Translations under genes and position numbers: made by a program
Part shown: positions 1 through 8,120 of the stretch, one piece after another
Numbering within the stretch: position 1 is the stretch's first letter
Layout: every line of letters starts with the position of its first letter
Assembly (NCBI RefSeq): GCF_900113865.1
Contig: NZ_FOQY01000017.1
Coordinates: forward strand, 64,393 to 128,392
Source of the DNA: Streptosporangium canum
GTDB lineage: Bacteria; Actinomycetota; Actinomycetes; Streptosporangiales; Streptosporangiaceae
Direction: 5' to 3'
DNA: 64,000 bases
The notes under the pieces: model-generated
The model's database searches: none
What the model saw: only the letters and a program-made list of their open reading frames with translations
What the model was told of the DNA's origin: nothing

Positions 1-602
1 GAACCGGCACCGCCCACGGCCGGACCGTCGCCCCCACGAGAAGGACCGGCCACACCACCACCCGGCGACGAAGAAGCCCCACCCCGCCCACGAGGCGCGA
101 ACCCACCATCACCCGGAGCGGACACACCACGCCCCGGAGCGGACACATCACCCGCCCGAAGAGGGACGGACCCACCATCCGAAGAGGGAACAGACCCACC
201 ACCCACCCGAGGAGAGACGGCCTCACCACCCGGAGACGGAACAGACCCACCACCCGCCCGGGAAGGCGCGGACCCATCACCGGTCAGGGACGCGATGGTG
301 GCCTCAGCGGCGGCCGCCGCAGCGCGGAACGCGGCGAGCGGGTCGTCCGGAGCCGGGGCGGTGGCGGCGGTCCGCTCCTCGCCGGTGGCCGGTGGCCGGG
401 AGGCGGTGGCCGGCGGGTGGGAGGCGGAGGCACGGATGGACGTCGCGTCATCGTCGGGGCGGATGGCGCTGAAGGTGACCGTCTGCTCGCCGGGGGACTC
501 GGCGTCGTCCGGCGAGGCTCCGCCGGACGGCTGCTGAGGGGTGCCGGCGAGGCCGTGGTCGCGCTCGCTCGGATGAGTGGGCTTGTTGGCAGCCGATTTC
601 AC
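1..602 (-). CDS. Repeat-rich protein, N-terminal part (gene runs off the left edge)
   Basis: An open minus-strand frame starts with GTG at 602 and stays open to base 1, so at least 200 residues are visible and the C-terminus lies outside the window. The GTG shares bases with the cobA stop (GTGA), the usual sign of translational coupling, so it belongs to the cobalamin/siroheme operon. The first 110 residues are Ala/Pro/acidic (for example DDPLAAFRAAAAAAEATI). After that the protein becomes Gly/Ser/Pro-rich with degenerate repeats such as GGGSVPS. No enzyme domain is visible in this part; a catalytic domain may follow beyond the edge. Function unknown. Confidence 0.6.
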   Translation of the reverse strand, partial: MKSAANKPTHPSERDHGLAGTPQQPSGGASPDDAESPGEQTVTFSAIRPDDDATSIRASASHPPATASRPPATGEERTAATAPAPDDPLAAFRAAAAAAEATIASLTGDGSAPSRAGGGSVPSPGGEAVSPRVGGGSVPSSDGGSVPLRAGDVSAPGRGVSAPGDGGFAPRGRGGASSSPGGGVAGPSRGGDGPAVGGAG

Positions 603-1831
603 GGTACCCGCTCCGCTCGAACCATCTCGACCTCCTGGCCGACCTTCACGACATCGCCGACGATCACGATCGCAGGTGGCCGAATCCCAGCCGCGGTCAC
701 GCGCTCCGCCACGGTGGAGAGCGTGGCGTAAAGAGCGCGTTGGGTGGGAAGAGTACCGTCCTGTACCACCATTACGGGAGTTTCTGGCGAACGTCCGTCG
801 TGGATGAGGGTTTCGGCAATCGTTCCGATCCGTTCGACGGCCATCATGAGCACCAGGGTTCCGCCGGATCTCGCCAGATTCGGCCAGTCGACGGTGGATC
901 GGGCGTCACCGGGCGGGACGTGCACGGAGATCACGTGGAACTCCTGGCTCACGCCGCGGTGTGTCACCGGCACGTTGGCCGCGGCGGGCACCGCGACCGG
1001 GCTGGTGATCCCGGGGACGACGATGACCGGGATACCCTCGCGGGCGCAGGCGAGCATCTCCTCACCGCCCCGGCCGAAGACGAACGGGTCGCCTCCCTTG
1101 AGCCGCACCACGAACTTGCCCTGCTTCGCGTGCTCGATCAGCAGCTCGTTGATCTTCTCCTGGGCCATGTAGCGGCCGTAGGGGATCTTCGCGGCGTCGA
1201 TCAGCTCGACGTCCGGGGAGAGCTCGTCGAGCAGGGCCTGCGGGGCGAGGCGGTCGGCGATGACCACGTCGGCCTGGGCGAGCAGCTGCCGCCCGCGGAC
1301 GGTGATCAGGCCGGGATCGCCGGGGCCGCCGCCGACCAGGGCGACGCCGACCGGCTTGGTGCGGTTGCGCCGGGCGTCGACCGTGCCGTCGCGGAGCGCT
1401 CCGACGACGGCGTCCCTGATCCCGGCCGCCCGCCGGGGGTCGCCGCCGGCGGTGACCGCCACGCTGATCTCGTCCACCCGCCCGCTGGCGGGGGTCCAGG
1501 CCGCCGAGGCGTCCTTGTCGTCCGCGCGCACGCACCAGATCCGTTTGGCCTCGGCCTCGGCCGCCACCGCGGTGTTGACCGCGCGGTCGTCGGTGCAGGC
1601 CTGGACCAGCCAGGCCCCGTCCACGTCACCGACCTGGTACGGCCTGGCCTCCCAGATCACGCGGCCGGTCGCGATGAGATCGTCGAGGGCATGCGTGACA
1701 CTCGTCGAGACGATGGTGACCAGGGCACCCGCGTCAAGCAGCGCCGGGACCCGTCGCTGGGCGACGCGCCCTCCGCCCACGACGAGCACCCGCCGCCCGG
1801 AAAGGCGCAAACCGAGCAGGTAGGGCGACAT
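599..1831 (-). CDS. cobA: Siroheme synthase-type fusion: precorrin-2 dehydrogenase + uroporphyrinogen-III C-methyltransferase
   Basis: A 410-residue cytosolic protein for the first committed steps to cobalamin and siroheme. The C-terminal half (about 160-400) is an SAM-dependent uroporphyrinogen-III methyltransferase with the family motifs VGGGPGDPGLITVRG, RLKGGDPFVFGRGGEE and PGITSPVAVPAAANVPVTHRG. The N-terminal 150 residues form a Rossmann domain starting LRLSGRRVLVVGGG, as in the NAD-dependent precorrin-2 dehydrogenase part of CysG. Whether this domain also chelates iron cannot be judged from sequence. It lies downstream of cobT (151-nt gap) and its stop overlaps the GTG of the next gene. 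The fused architecture is common in actinomycetes. Confidence 0.93.
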   Translation of the reverse strand: MSPYLLGLRLSGRRVLVVGGGRVAQRRVPALLDAGALVTIVSTSVTHALDDLIATGRVIWEARPYQVGDVDGAWLVQACTDDRAVNTAVAAEAEAKRIWCVRADDKDASAAWTPASGRVDEISVAVTAGGDPRRAAGIRDAVVGALRDGTVDARRNRTKPVGVALVGGGPGDPGLITVRGRQLLAQADVVIADRLAPQALLDELSPDVELIDAAKIPYGRYMAQEKINELLIEHAKQGKFVVRLKGGDPFVFGRGGEEMLACAREGIPVIVVPGITSPVAVPAAANVPVTHRGVSQEFHVISVHVPPGDARSTVDWPNLARSGGTLVLMMAVERIGTIAETLIHDGRSPETPVMVVQDGTLPTQRALYATLSTVAERVTAAGIRPPAIVIVGDVVKVGQEVEMVRAERVP

Positions 1832-1982
1832 GGTGACAGATCTCCCGTTCGCGATGAATTGCGGAGTAGCGTGTTAAGAGGTAAACCTACCGGCTAATGG
1901 CCCGCCGTTTGCTGCCCCCGTGTTAACAGGGTAAAGAAGACGCTGACCATGATTCGGCAGCGGGGCCCGAGCCTTTCGCAGG

Positions 1983-3188
1983 TCAGGCCTCCTTGTCGGT
2001 GACTCCGGCGGAATCGAACGTCGCCACCTCGTGCATCACCCTGACAGCCGCGCAGACGAGCGGGTGCGCGAGCAGGCCGCCGCTGCCCTCCCCGAGCCGG
2101 AGTTCCAGCTCGACCAGGGGGCGCAGGCCGAGATGATCGAGCGCGGCGGCGTGACCGGGCTCGGCCGAACGGTGTCCGGCCACGCAGTGGTCCACCACGG
2201 CGGGGGCCAGCGCGGCCGCCGCCAGCGCGGCCGACCCCGCGATGACGCCGTCCAGGATGACCGGCACCCCGAGAGCCGCCCCGCCCAGGACGAATCCGGC
2301 GATCGCCGCGTGCTCCAGCCCGCCGACCGCCGCCAGGACCTCCAGCGGCGGCACCGCACGACCGTCCTCCGGCGTGCCCTCCGTCCCTTCCGAAAGACCA
2401 CCCGAAAGACCACCCGAGAAACTGCCCGCGCCGACCGGCAGGCCGCCCGCGCCTTCCCGCCCGCTCGCCGGGCCGGCCGCCGGCCCGCTCTCCCGCCCAC
2501 CCGGCAGGCCGTTGACCCGCAGGGCCTGCCGGACCACCTCGACCTTGCGGGCCAGGGTCTCGTCGTCGACCCCGGTGCCCCTGCCGGTGACGGCGGCCGC
2601 GTCCTTGCCGGTGAACGCGCAGATCAGGGCGGCCGAGGCGGTGGTGTTGGCGATACCCATGTCCCCGGTGACCAGGCAGCGGGCGCCCTGATCCACCAGC
2701 TCGCGGGCCACCGCGATCCCGGCCTCCAGCGCCGCGACCACCTGTTCGGCGGTCATCGCCGGCCCGACGGACAGGTCGGCCGTGCCGTACGCGACCTTGC
2801 TGACGGTCAGGCCGGGGGCGGGGGGCAGGTCGGCGGCCACGCCGACGTCCACGACGGTCACCGAGGCGCCGACCTGGGCCGCGAAGGCGTTGGCGACCGC
2901 GCCGCCCGCGAGGAAGTTGCCGACCATCTGCACGGTGACCTCCTGCGGCCACGGGGTCACGCCCTGGGCGTGGACGCCGTGGTCGGCCGCGAAGATCGCC
3001 AGAGCCGCCGGGGCCGGGAGCGGCGGCGGGCTGACGGCCGCGGCCCCCGCGAGCCGTACGGCCACCTCCTCCAGCACGCCCAGAGCGCCCCGGGGCTTGG
3101 TCAGGCTGTCCTGGTGGGCCCGCGCCGCGGCGAGGGCCGCCGGGTCTGCGGGCCGGATCGCGGCGACGGTCTGCTCAAGGATGGTCAT
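1983..3188 (-). CDS. cobT: Nicotinate-nucleotide:dimethylbenzimidazole phosphoribosyltransferase
   Basis: CobT activates the lower ligand of cobalamin, making alpha-ribazole phosphate from NaMN and dimethylbenzimidazole. Recognised by KPRGALGVLEEVA near the N-terminus, IFAADHGV, GDMGIANTTASAA in the middle and RLGEGSGGLLAHPLV near the C-terminus; the Glu of LGEG corresponds to the catalytic base region of the family. At 401 residues it is about 50 longer than usual. The excess is a Gly/Ser/Pro-rich segment at about residues 222-280 with internal FSGGLSGGLSEG repeats. The conserved motifs flank the insert and look intact, so activity is probably retained. It follows the CbiX-like gene by 40 nt, in one minus-strand operon. 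Confidence 0.92.
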   Translation of the reverse strand: MTILEQTVAAIRPADPAALAAARAHQDSLTKPRGALGVLEEVAVRLAGAAAVSPPPLPAPAALAIFAADHGVHAQGVTPWPQEVTVQMVGNFLAGGAVANAFAAQVGASVTVVDVGVAADLPPAPGLTVSKVAYGTADLSVGPAMTAEQVVAALEAGIAVARELVDQGARCLVTGDMGIANTTASAALICAFTGKDAAAVTGRGTGVDDETLARKVEVVRQALRVNGLPGGRESGPAAGPASGREGAGGLPVGAGSFSGGLSGGLSEGTEGTPEDGRAVPPLEVLAAVGGLEHAAIAGFVLGGAALGVPVILDGVIAGSAALAAAALAPAVVDHCVAGHRSAEPGHAAALDHLGLRPLVELELRLGEGSGGLLAHPLVCAAVRVMHEVATFDSAGVTDKEA

Positions 3189-3228
3189 ACCGTCTAGTGT
3201 CTCCCGGAAACGGGGTCTGCCGGGAGGA

Positions 3229-4056
3229 TCACCAGGCGATGCCGCTGAGCGCCTCTTCGTAGCGTTCGATGACCACGTCGGCCAGGCCCTCGCAGTCGCC
3301 GATGACGTCGGCGCAGCGGACGTCGAGATCCGGGTGGCCCGCGGCGTAGGCCATGGCCTGGGCCCAGACGCGGTCCAGCACGCCGCCGGCGAACAGCAGG
3401 TAGGGCACGACGATCACGCGCTTGGCGCCGAGACGGCGGCAGCGCTCGATGCCGCCGGGGACGCCGGGCGGGGTGAGGGAGACGAAGGCGGTCTCCACGG
3501 TCATGTACTCGTGGGCGTGGGTCTCCCAGAACAGGCGGGAGACCCGGTGCACGTCGGCGTTGGAGGCGGGGCTGGTGGATCCGTCGCCGACCAGGACCAC
3601 GGCGGTCTCGCCGATCTCGATGCGCTCGGGCTCGTCGTCGAACGGCCCGGCGGCGGCGGGGACCAGGCGGAGGCTGGCGACCTCGGCCGCGGCGTCGGCC
3701 AGGCGCTCGGCGAGCAGCGCCAGGACGCGGGGGTCGGAACCCAGGGGGCGGCCGTAGTCACAGGTGAGCATGGGATGCCGCTCCTGCTCGCGGGCCATCG
3801 CCGCGGGGATGTCGACGCCGACCCGCGTGTCCCCGGTGAGGCTCAGCGGGAGCGCCACCATGCGGTGGTGCCCGTGGGCGACCAGCGAGGCGATCGAGTC
3901 GCTGAGCCGTGGCCTCGCCTTGGAGATGTATCCGCCGGACACCGCCGCCGCCGTCTGGTCCAAACGGCAGCGGAGCCGATGGACGAACCTGCCGAATTCA
4001 GCAGATCCGTTGTCATCGTGTGAGCCCTGCCCGATGAGCAGCAGCGGCGGCTTCAT
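3229..4056 (-). CDS. CbiX/SirB-family chelatase-like protein, both metal-site histidines missing
   Basis: A 275-residue two-lobed protein of the sirohydrochlorin chelatase family; the second lobe carries VVLVGDGSTSPASNADVHRV and a conserved FVSLTPPGVPGGIERCRRLGAKR segment. I use the ATG at 4056 because GGAG lies about 10 nt upstream; the frame is open further but that extension is not family-like. In active members the first strand reads GHGxR and a later loop carries a second His before the DIP motif. Here these are GQGSHDD and GDTRVGVDIP, so both metal-binding histidines are absent. The context (cobT and cobA downstream) supports a tetrapyrrole role, but chelatase activity is doubtful. Confidence 0.8.
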   Translation of the reverse strand: MKPPLLLIGQGSHDDNGSAEFGRFVHRLRCRLDQTAAAVSGGYISKARPRLSDSIASLVAHGHHRMVALPLSLTGDTRVGVDIPAAMAREQERHPMLTCDYGRPLGSDPRVLALLAERLADAAAEVASLRLVPAAAGPFDDEPERIEIGETAVVLVGDGSTSPASNADVHRVSRLFWETHAHEYMTVETAFVSLTPPGVPGGIERCRRLGAKRVIVVPYLLFAGGVLDRVWAQAMAYAAGHPDLDVRCADVIGDCEGLADVVIERYEEALSGIAW

Positions 4057-4285
4057 AGAAACAGGACTCCAATGACCTTGACCTGGGGATACGCAACAGC
4101 GACTCGCGAGGATATCCGATAACGCCACGACATGGACAGGTAACGGATCAGCAAAGTGGGCCGGAGTACGCGGGAGGCGGGTACGGGAGCGGCGGGGCGG
4201 CATGATCCATTACATTCACCGCTCCCACTCTTAACAGGGACGGCAGGGAACAGGTAATGACATGTCGGCATGAAGTCGGCGCGGG

Positions 4286-4828
4286 TCAGGACAGGTCGGT
4301 TCTGAGCAGGCCGAACACCACGATGTCGTGCGGGCCGTCGTCCTCCAGCTCCGCGGCGCGCAGCACACCCTCCCGGACGAACCCGGCCTTCTCCGCCACC
4401 CGCAGGGAGGCGGTGTTGTCGAGGTTGGCGCGGAGCTCGATCCGGCGGAGCGTGGTGCTCTCGAACAGCCGGCGGACCAGTCCGCGCACGGCTTCGGGAG
4501 CGTAGCCACGTCCCCGGTGCATCGGATGGACGCCGTACCCGACCTCGGCGGTTCCGGCGCCCCACAGCGTCTTGAACACGCTGATCGCGCCCACGACCAG
4601 CCCGTCGGCGTCCATCGCCAGGTGGACGCCCTGGCCGGAGCGGTGCAGCTCGTGCACGCCGTGGGTGAGCCACTGCGAGATCCCGGACGGATGACCGGGC
4701 GCGCCCGGCGGGAGGAAGGCGTGCCGCGCCGCGATCACCGCGCGGATCCGGCCGGCGTCGGACGGGGCGAAGGGACGGAGCGTGAGCCGTTCGGTCGTGA
4801 CGGACAGATCAGGCGCTAACCCGGTCAC
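4286..4828 (-). CDS. GNAT-family N-acetyltransferase (RimJ/RimL type)
   Basis: A 180-residue cytosolic acetyl-CoA-dependent acetyltransferase. The start TERLTLRPFAPSDA is typical of the RimJ/RimL group, the acetyl-CoA loop is MHRGRGYAPEAVR (about 112-124), and the C-terminal half has the usual LRANLDNTASLRVAEKAGF segment. The substrate (ribosomal protein N-terminus, amino acid or small molecule) cannot be predicted. It stands alone between the cobalamin block and the lut operon; the 193-nt gap downstream, before lutC, holds no recognisable feature. Confidence 0.85.
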   Translation of the reverse strand: MTGLAPDLSVTTERLTLRPFAPSDAGRIRAVIAARHAFLPPGAPGHPSGISQWLTHGVHELHRSGQGVHLAMDADGLVVGAISVFKTLWGAGTAEVGYGVHPMHRGRGYAPEAVRGLVRRLFESTTLRRIELRANLDNTASLRVAEKAGFVREGVLRAAELEDDGPHDIVVFGLLRTDLS

Positions 4829-5021
4829 GCGCTCTCCCTACCACGGGGATGGGTGGTTCACAGCTCACCCCAGAGGAGCACGCCTCCGCAAGCCCTGCCC
4901 CACCCGCCCCACCGGAGCATCCGCACGCCCGCCCGTCCGGGAGCGGCGAGGGAGCCCGGTACGGCGGGCCCCATGCGTGCAGGCGGGCCGGGCGGGCAGG
5001 AGAGACGGGCGGAGCCGGAGA

Positions 5022-5732
5022 TCAGCGGACGATCACGACCTCCAGCGTGCGGGGTCCGTGAACGCCTTCGACCCGGTTCAACTCGATGTCACTGGTTGCC
5101 GAGGGGCCGCTGATCCAGGTCAGGGGCCGTGCCGGGTCGAGCCTTCCGACGGCCTCGGGCACGCCCGCGACGATCTGATCGGCCCGCACCACGCACAGGT
5201 GGTAGTCCGGCACCAGGGTCAGCGCCCGCCGTCCCTGCCCGGGGCCGGCGTCCAGCACGATGGTGCCGGTCTCGGCGATCCCCAGCGCGCACCCCGTGAT
5301 CACCCCGTCGGCGGCATCCAGCTCCGCCGCGCTCAGCACGGGCTCGTCCCGCACGATCGCGGCCGCTCCAGGACCGGGCTCCGCTCCGGCGTCCGCGGCT
5401 CTCGCCTCGACGGCCGATCTCACGGCCCGCGCCCACTCCTCCGGCAGCCCGTCGGGAACGACCAGGCGGGCAGGCGCCCGGCGGTCCAGCGTCGCCGCGA
5501 TCGCCCCGGCCACCTCCCCCGCCTCCACCACGTGGACGACGGCCCGGTAGTCGGCCACGCGCTCGGCGAACAGCTCCACCGCCCCGGCCGGGTCCGACGA
5601 CGTGCGGTAGGCGCGGGTGATCTCGACGTCCGGCGCCCCGGCCACGGCCGCGCGGATCCTCGACAGGATCCGCTCCCTGCCGCTCGCGGACACACCCGCC
5701 CGGGGGGCTCGCTCGGCCGCTGTGCCGCTCAT
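5022..5732 (-). CDS. lutC: LutC: lactate utilisation protein C (LUD domain)
   Basis: Third gene of the LutABC iron-sulfur lactate oxidation complex, which oxidises L-lactate to pyruvate in the cytosol. The 236-residue protein has the LUD fold with the signature region ITGCALGIAETGTIVLDAG near residues 155-175. Start choice: the ATG at 5732 overlaps the lutB stop as ATGA, which favours it over an ATG 27 nt upstream inside lutB. Gene order lutA-lutB-lutC on the minus strand with short or overlapping junctions matches the classical operon, so control by the divergent FadR-type regulator is expected. Confidence 0.9.
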   Translation of the reverse strand: MSGTAAERAPRAGVSASGRERILSRIRAAVAGAPDVEITRAYRTSSDPAGAVELFAERVADYRAVVHVVEAGEVAGAIAATLDRRAPARLVVPDGLPEEWARAVRSAVEARAADAGAEPGPGAAAIVRDEPVLSAAELDAADGVITGCALGIAETGTIVLDAGPGQGRRALTLVPDYHLCVVRADQIVAGVPEAVGRLDPARPLTWISGPSATSDIELNRVEGVHGPRTLEVVIVR

Positions 5733-7141
5733 CGGGCGCCTCCGTCGGTACGGTTCCACCAGTCACGGAAGGACTCGGCGGGGATGTCGGGGATGTCGCG
5801 GGTGTCGGTCCAGGCGGACAGCGGGCCGGGCAGGCGTTCGGGGACGAACCTGCGCAAGCGTCCGCCGAGGCGCTGGGCGCGGGCCAGCCGCGCCGGGCGG
5901 TTGAACACCCATCCGGCGGCGCGCATGCCCAGACGTTCGGTCCGCGGATGGCGGGCCTTTCCGCGCAGGTGGACCAGGACCTCTGGGATGTCGATCGCCA
6001 CCGGGCAGGCTTCGAAGCAGGCGCCGCAGAGCGTGGAGGCGTAGGGCAGGGAGGCGTCCAGCGCGGATCCCATACCGCGGAGCTGCGGGGTGAGGATGGC
6101 GCCGATCGGGCCGGGGTAGACCGAACCGTAGGCGTGACCGCCCGCCCGCTCGTAGACCGGGCAGACGTTCAGGCAGGCCGAGCAGCGGATGCAGCGCAGC
6201 GCCTGGCGCCCGACCTCGTCGGCGAGGACCTGGGTGCGGCCGTTGTCGAGCAGGACCAGGTGGAACTCCTGCCCCTCGACCGCGCCGGTCCAGGTGGAGG
6301 TGTAAGGGTTCATCCGCTCGCCGGTGGAGCTCCTGGGCAGCAGTTGGAGGAAGACCTCCAGGTCCCGCCAGCTCGGCAGCAGCTTCTCGATGCCGACCAC
6401 GCTGATCAGCGTCTCCGGCAGGGTCAGGCACATCCGGCCGTTGCCCTCGGACTCCAGCACCACCAGCGTGCCGGTCTCAGCGATCATGAAGTTGGCCCCG
6501 GAGACGGCGACCTTGGTGGACAGGAAGCGTTCCCGCAGGTGGAGCCGGGCGGCATCGGCGAGGTCGCGGGGCTCGTCGGTCAGCCCCTCGGGCGCCGCGC
6601 GGCCCCAGTCGGCCATCTTGTCGTGGAAGATCTCGCGGATCTCCGAGCGGTTGCGGTGGATCGCCGGGACCAGGATGTGCGAGGGCCAGTCGTCGCCGAG
6701 CTGCACGATCAGCTCGGCCAGGTCGGTCTCGTAGGCGGTGATGCCCTCGGCCTGGAGTGCCTCGTTGAGGCCGATCTCCTGGGTGGCCATCGACTTGACC
6801 TTGACCACGCTGGTCTCGCCGGTGGCCTTGACGAGGTCGGCGACGATCCGGTTGGCCTCCTCGGCGTCGGCCGCCCAGTGGACGTGGCCGCCGGCCGCCG
6901 TGACCGCCTCCTCCATCTGGAGCAGGTAGCGCTCCAGGTTGCGCAGGGTGTGGTCCTTGATCTCCTTGCCCGCGGCTCGGAGCTCCGTCCAGTCGGGCAG
7001 CTCGGCCACCACCGAGGCCCGCTTGCCGCGGATCGTGTGCGTGGCCTTGCGCAGGTTGAACCTGAGCTGCGAGTCCTGTACGGCCGCCGCGGCGTTCCGG
7101 GGGAACGCGGGCATGCCGAGGAACGTGTTGCCTCCGCTCAT
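5729..7141 (-). CDS. lutB: LutB: iron-sulfur subunit of lactate oxidation complex
   Basis: A 470-residue ferredoxin-type protein with an N-terminal LUD-like domain (ISVVG, GTLVVLESEGNGRMCLTLPE near 240-270) and two cysteine clusters, CIRCSACLNVCPVY and CGACFEACPVAIDIPE, expected to bind two [4Fe-4S] clusters. I place the start at 7141, where a strong GGGGGAGGGG Shine-Dalgarno precedes ATG by 6-7 nt. The frame remains open upstream to 7372 through a repeat tract (7170-7274), so a longer protein with a DWLPRDSPAH repeat extension is formally possible but less likely. Lies between lutA and lutC. Confidence 0.92.
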   Translation of the reverse strand: MSGGNTFLGMPAFPRNAAAAVQDSQLRFNLRKATHTIRGKRASVVAELPDWTELRAAGKEIKDHTLRNLERYLLQMEEAVTAAGGHVHWAADAEEANRIVADLVKATGETSVVKVKSMATQEIGLNEALQAEGITAYETDLAELIVQLGDDWPSHILVPAIHRNRSEIREIFHDKMADWGRAAPEGLTDEPRDLADAARLHLRERFLSTKVAVSGANFMIAETGTLVVLESEGNGRMCLTLPETLISVVGIEKLLPSWRDLEVFLQLLPRSSTGERMNPYTSTWTGAVEGQEFHLVLLDNGRTQVLADEVGRQALRCIRCSACLNVCPVYERAGGHAYGSVYPGPIGAILTPQLRGMGSALDASLPYASTLCGACFEACPVAIDIPEVLVHLRGKARHPRTERLGMRAAGWVFNRPARLARAQRLGGRLRRFVPERLPGPLSAWTDTRDIPDIPAESFRDWWNRTDGGAR

Positions 7142-7169
7142 CGCGTGGCCCCTCCCCCGAGTGCCGGTG

Positions 7170-7274
7170 TCGTGTGCGGGCGAGTCGCGTGGGAGCCAGT
7201 CGTGTGCGGGCGAGTCGCGTGGGAGCCAGTCGCGTGGGAGCCAGTCACGTGAGGGCGAGTCGCGTGGGGGCGAG
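7170..7274. repeat. Short tandem/interspersed repeats between lutA and lutB
   Basis: About 105 bp made of alternating copies of AGTCGCGTGGGAGCC, AGTCGTGTGCGGGCG and close variants, spaced 15 or 21 nt. The tract lies in the lutA-lutB spacer, and its minus-strand frame, the lutB frame, is stop-free and would read as repeated DWLPRDSPAH units. Spacing and lack of unique spacers rule out CRISPR. Confidence 0.75.
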
Positions 7275-7316
7275 AAGTCCGGTCGCCGGGAAGAACCGGC
7301 GGTCGTGTGGTGCCGG

Positions 7317-8051
7317 TCATCGGGTGGCCTCCGTGGTGGCGAGGATCTCGGCGAGATGCATGATCCGGACACCGGCGCGCTGGCGGTTGAGCGTGCCTCC
7401 GATGTGCATCAGGCAGGAGTTGTCCGCGGCGCAGAGCACCTCGGCACCGGTGCTCGTGACGTTGCGCACCTTGTCGCCGCACATGGCCGCGGAGATGGCC
7501 GGGTTCTTCACCGCGAAGGTGCCGCCGAAGCCGCAGCACTCCTCGGCTCCGGGCAGGGGGACCAGCTCCAGCCCCCTGACCTGCTCCAGCAGGCGGGTGG
7601 GGCGGTCGCCCAGGTGGAGTCCGCGCAGGGAGTGGCAGGTCGGGTGGTAGGTCACCCGGTGCGGGAAGTAGGCGCCGACGTCGGTGACGCCGAGGACGTC
7701 GACCAGGAACTCGGAGAGGTCATAAACCTTCGGCACCATCTCGGCGACCTCGCCGGCGAAGGAGGCGGTCGTGACGCGGGCCAGCCGGGGGTACTGCTCG
7801 CGGACCATCGCGGCGCACGATCCCGACGGCGCGACGACCGCGTCGTATCCGGCGAAGACGTCCACGAAATGCCGTGCCAGCCGCGTCCCCTCCTCGGGGT
7901 ATCCGGTGTTGACGTGCATCTGGCCGCAGCAGGTCTGCGCCCGGGGGAACTCGACGTCACATCCGAGGCGGCGCAGCAACGTCACGACCGCCTGCCCGGT
8001 GCCGGGGAACAGGGTGTCGTTCACACAGGTGATGAACAGGGCGACGCGCAC
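7317..8051 (-). CDS. lutA: LutA: CCG-domain Fe-S oxidoreductase
   Basis: A 244-residue protein with two cysteine-rich CCG domains, seen as TCCGQMHVNTGYP near residue 41 and ECCGFGGTFAVKNP near residue 172. It is the first gene of the lut operon and is expected to pair with LutB and LutC in L-lactate oxidation. Its ATG at 8051 faces the divergent regulator gene across a 69-nt intergenic region that contains two perfect TGGTCTGACCA palindromes at 8070-8096. These would overlap or sit just upstream of its promoter, so repression relieved by lactate is the natural model. Confidence 0.92.
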   Translation of the reverse strand: MRVALFITCVNDTLFPGTGQAVVTLLRRLGCDVEFPRAQTCCGQMHVNTGYPEEGTRLARHFVDVFAGYDAVVAPSGSCAAMVREQYPRLARVTTASFAGEVAEMVPKVYDLSEFLVDVLGVTDVGAYFPHRVTYHPTCHSLRGLHLGDRPTRLLEQVRGLELVPLPGAEECCGFGGTFAVKNPAISAAMCGDKVRNVTSTGAEVLCAADNSCLMHIGGTLNRQRAGVRIMHLAEILATTEATR

Positions 8052-8069
8052 GGCACTCCTTCCGTTCTA

Positions 8070-8096
8070 TGGTCTGACCACAGTATGGTCTGACCA
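8070..8096. promoter_or_regulatory. Double palindromic operator for the FadR-type regulator of lut
   Basis: TGGTCTGACCA occurs at 8070-8080 and again at 8086-8096, both perfect 11-bp palindromes with centres 16 bp apart. FadR-subfamily GntR regulators, including LldR-type lactate regulators, bind TGGTNNNACCA-like sites. The position between divergent lutA and the regulator gene makes autoregulation and lut control likely. Confidence 0.8.
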
Positions 8097-8120
8097 TATC
8101 GAGTCACAAGAGGAGGGCCC

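Noticed and set aside
740-1897. Long plus-strand frame opposite cobA
   Set aside because: It is the antisense shadow of cobA, Arg/Gly/His-rich and without motifs; high-GC DNA keeps opposite frames open.
1832-4285. Cobalamin riboswitch before cobA, cobT or the CbiX-like gene
   Set aside because: No B12-box-like sequence found on the minus strand; also none upstream of the cobD/cobQ operon.
7170-7274. CRISPR array
   Set aside because: Units are 15-21 bp without unique spacers; no cas gene in the window.
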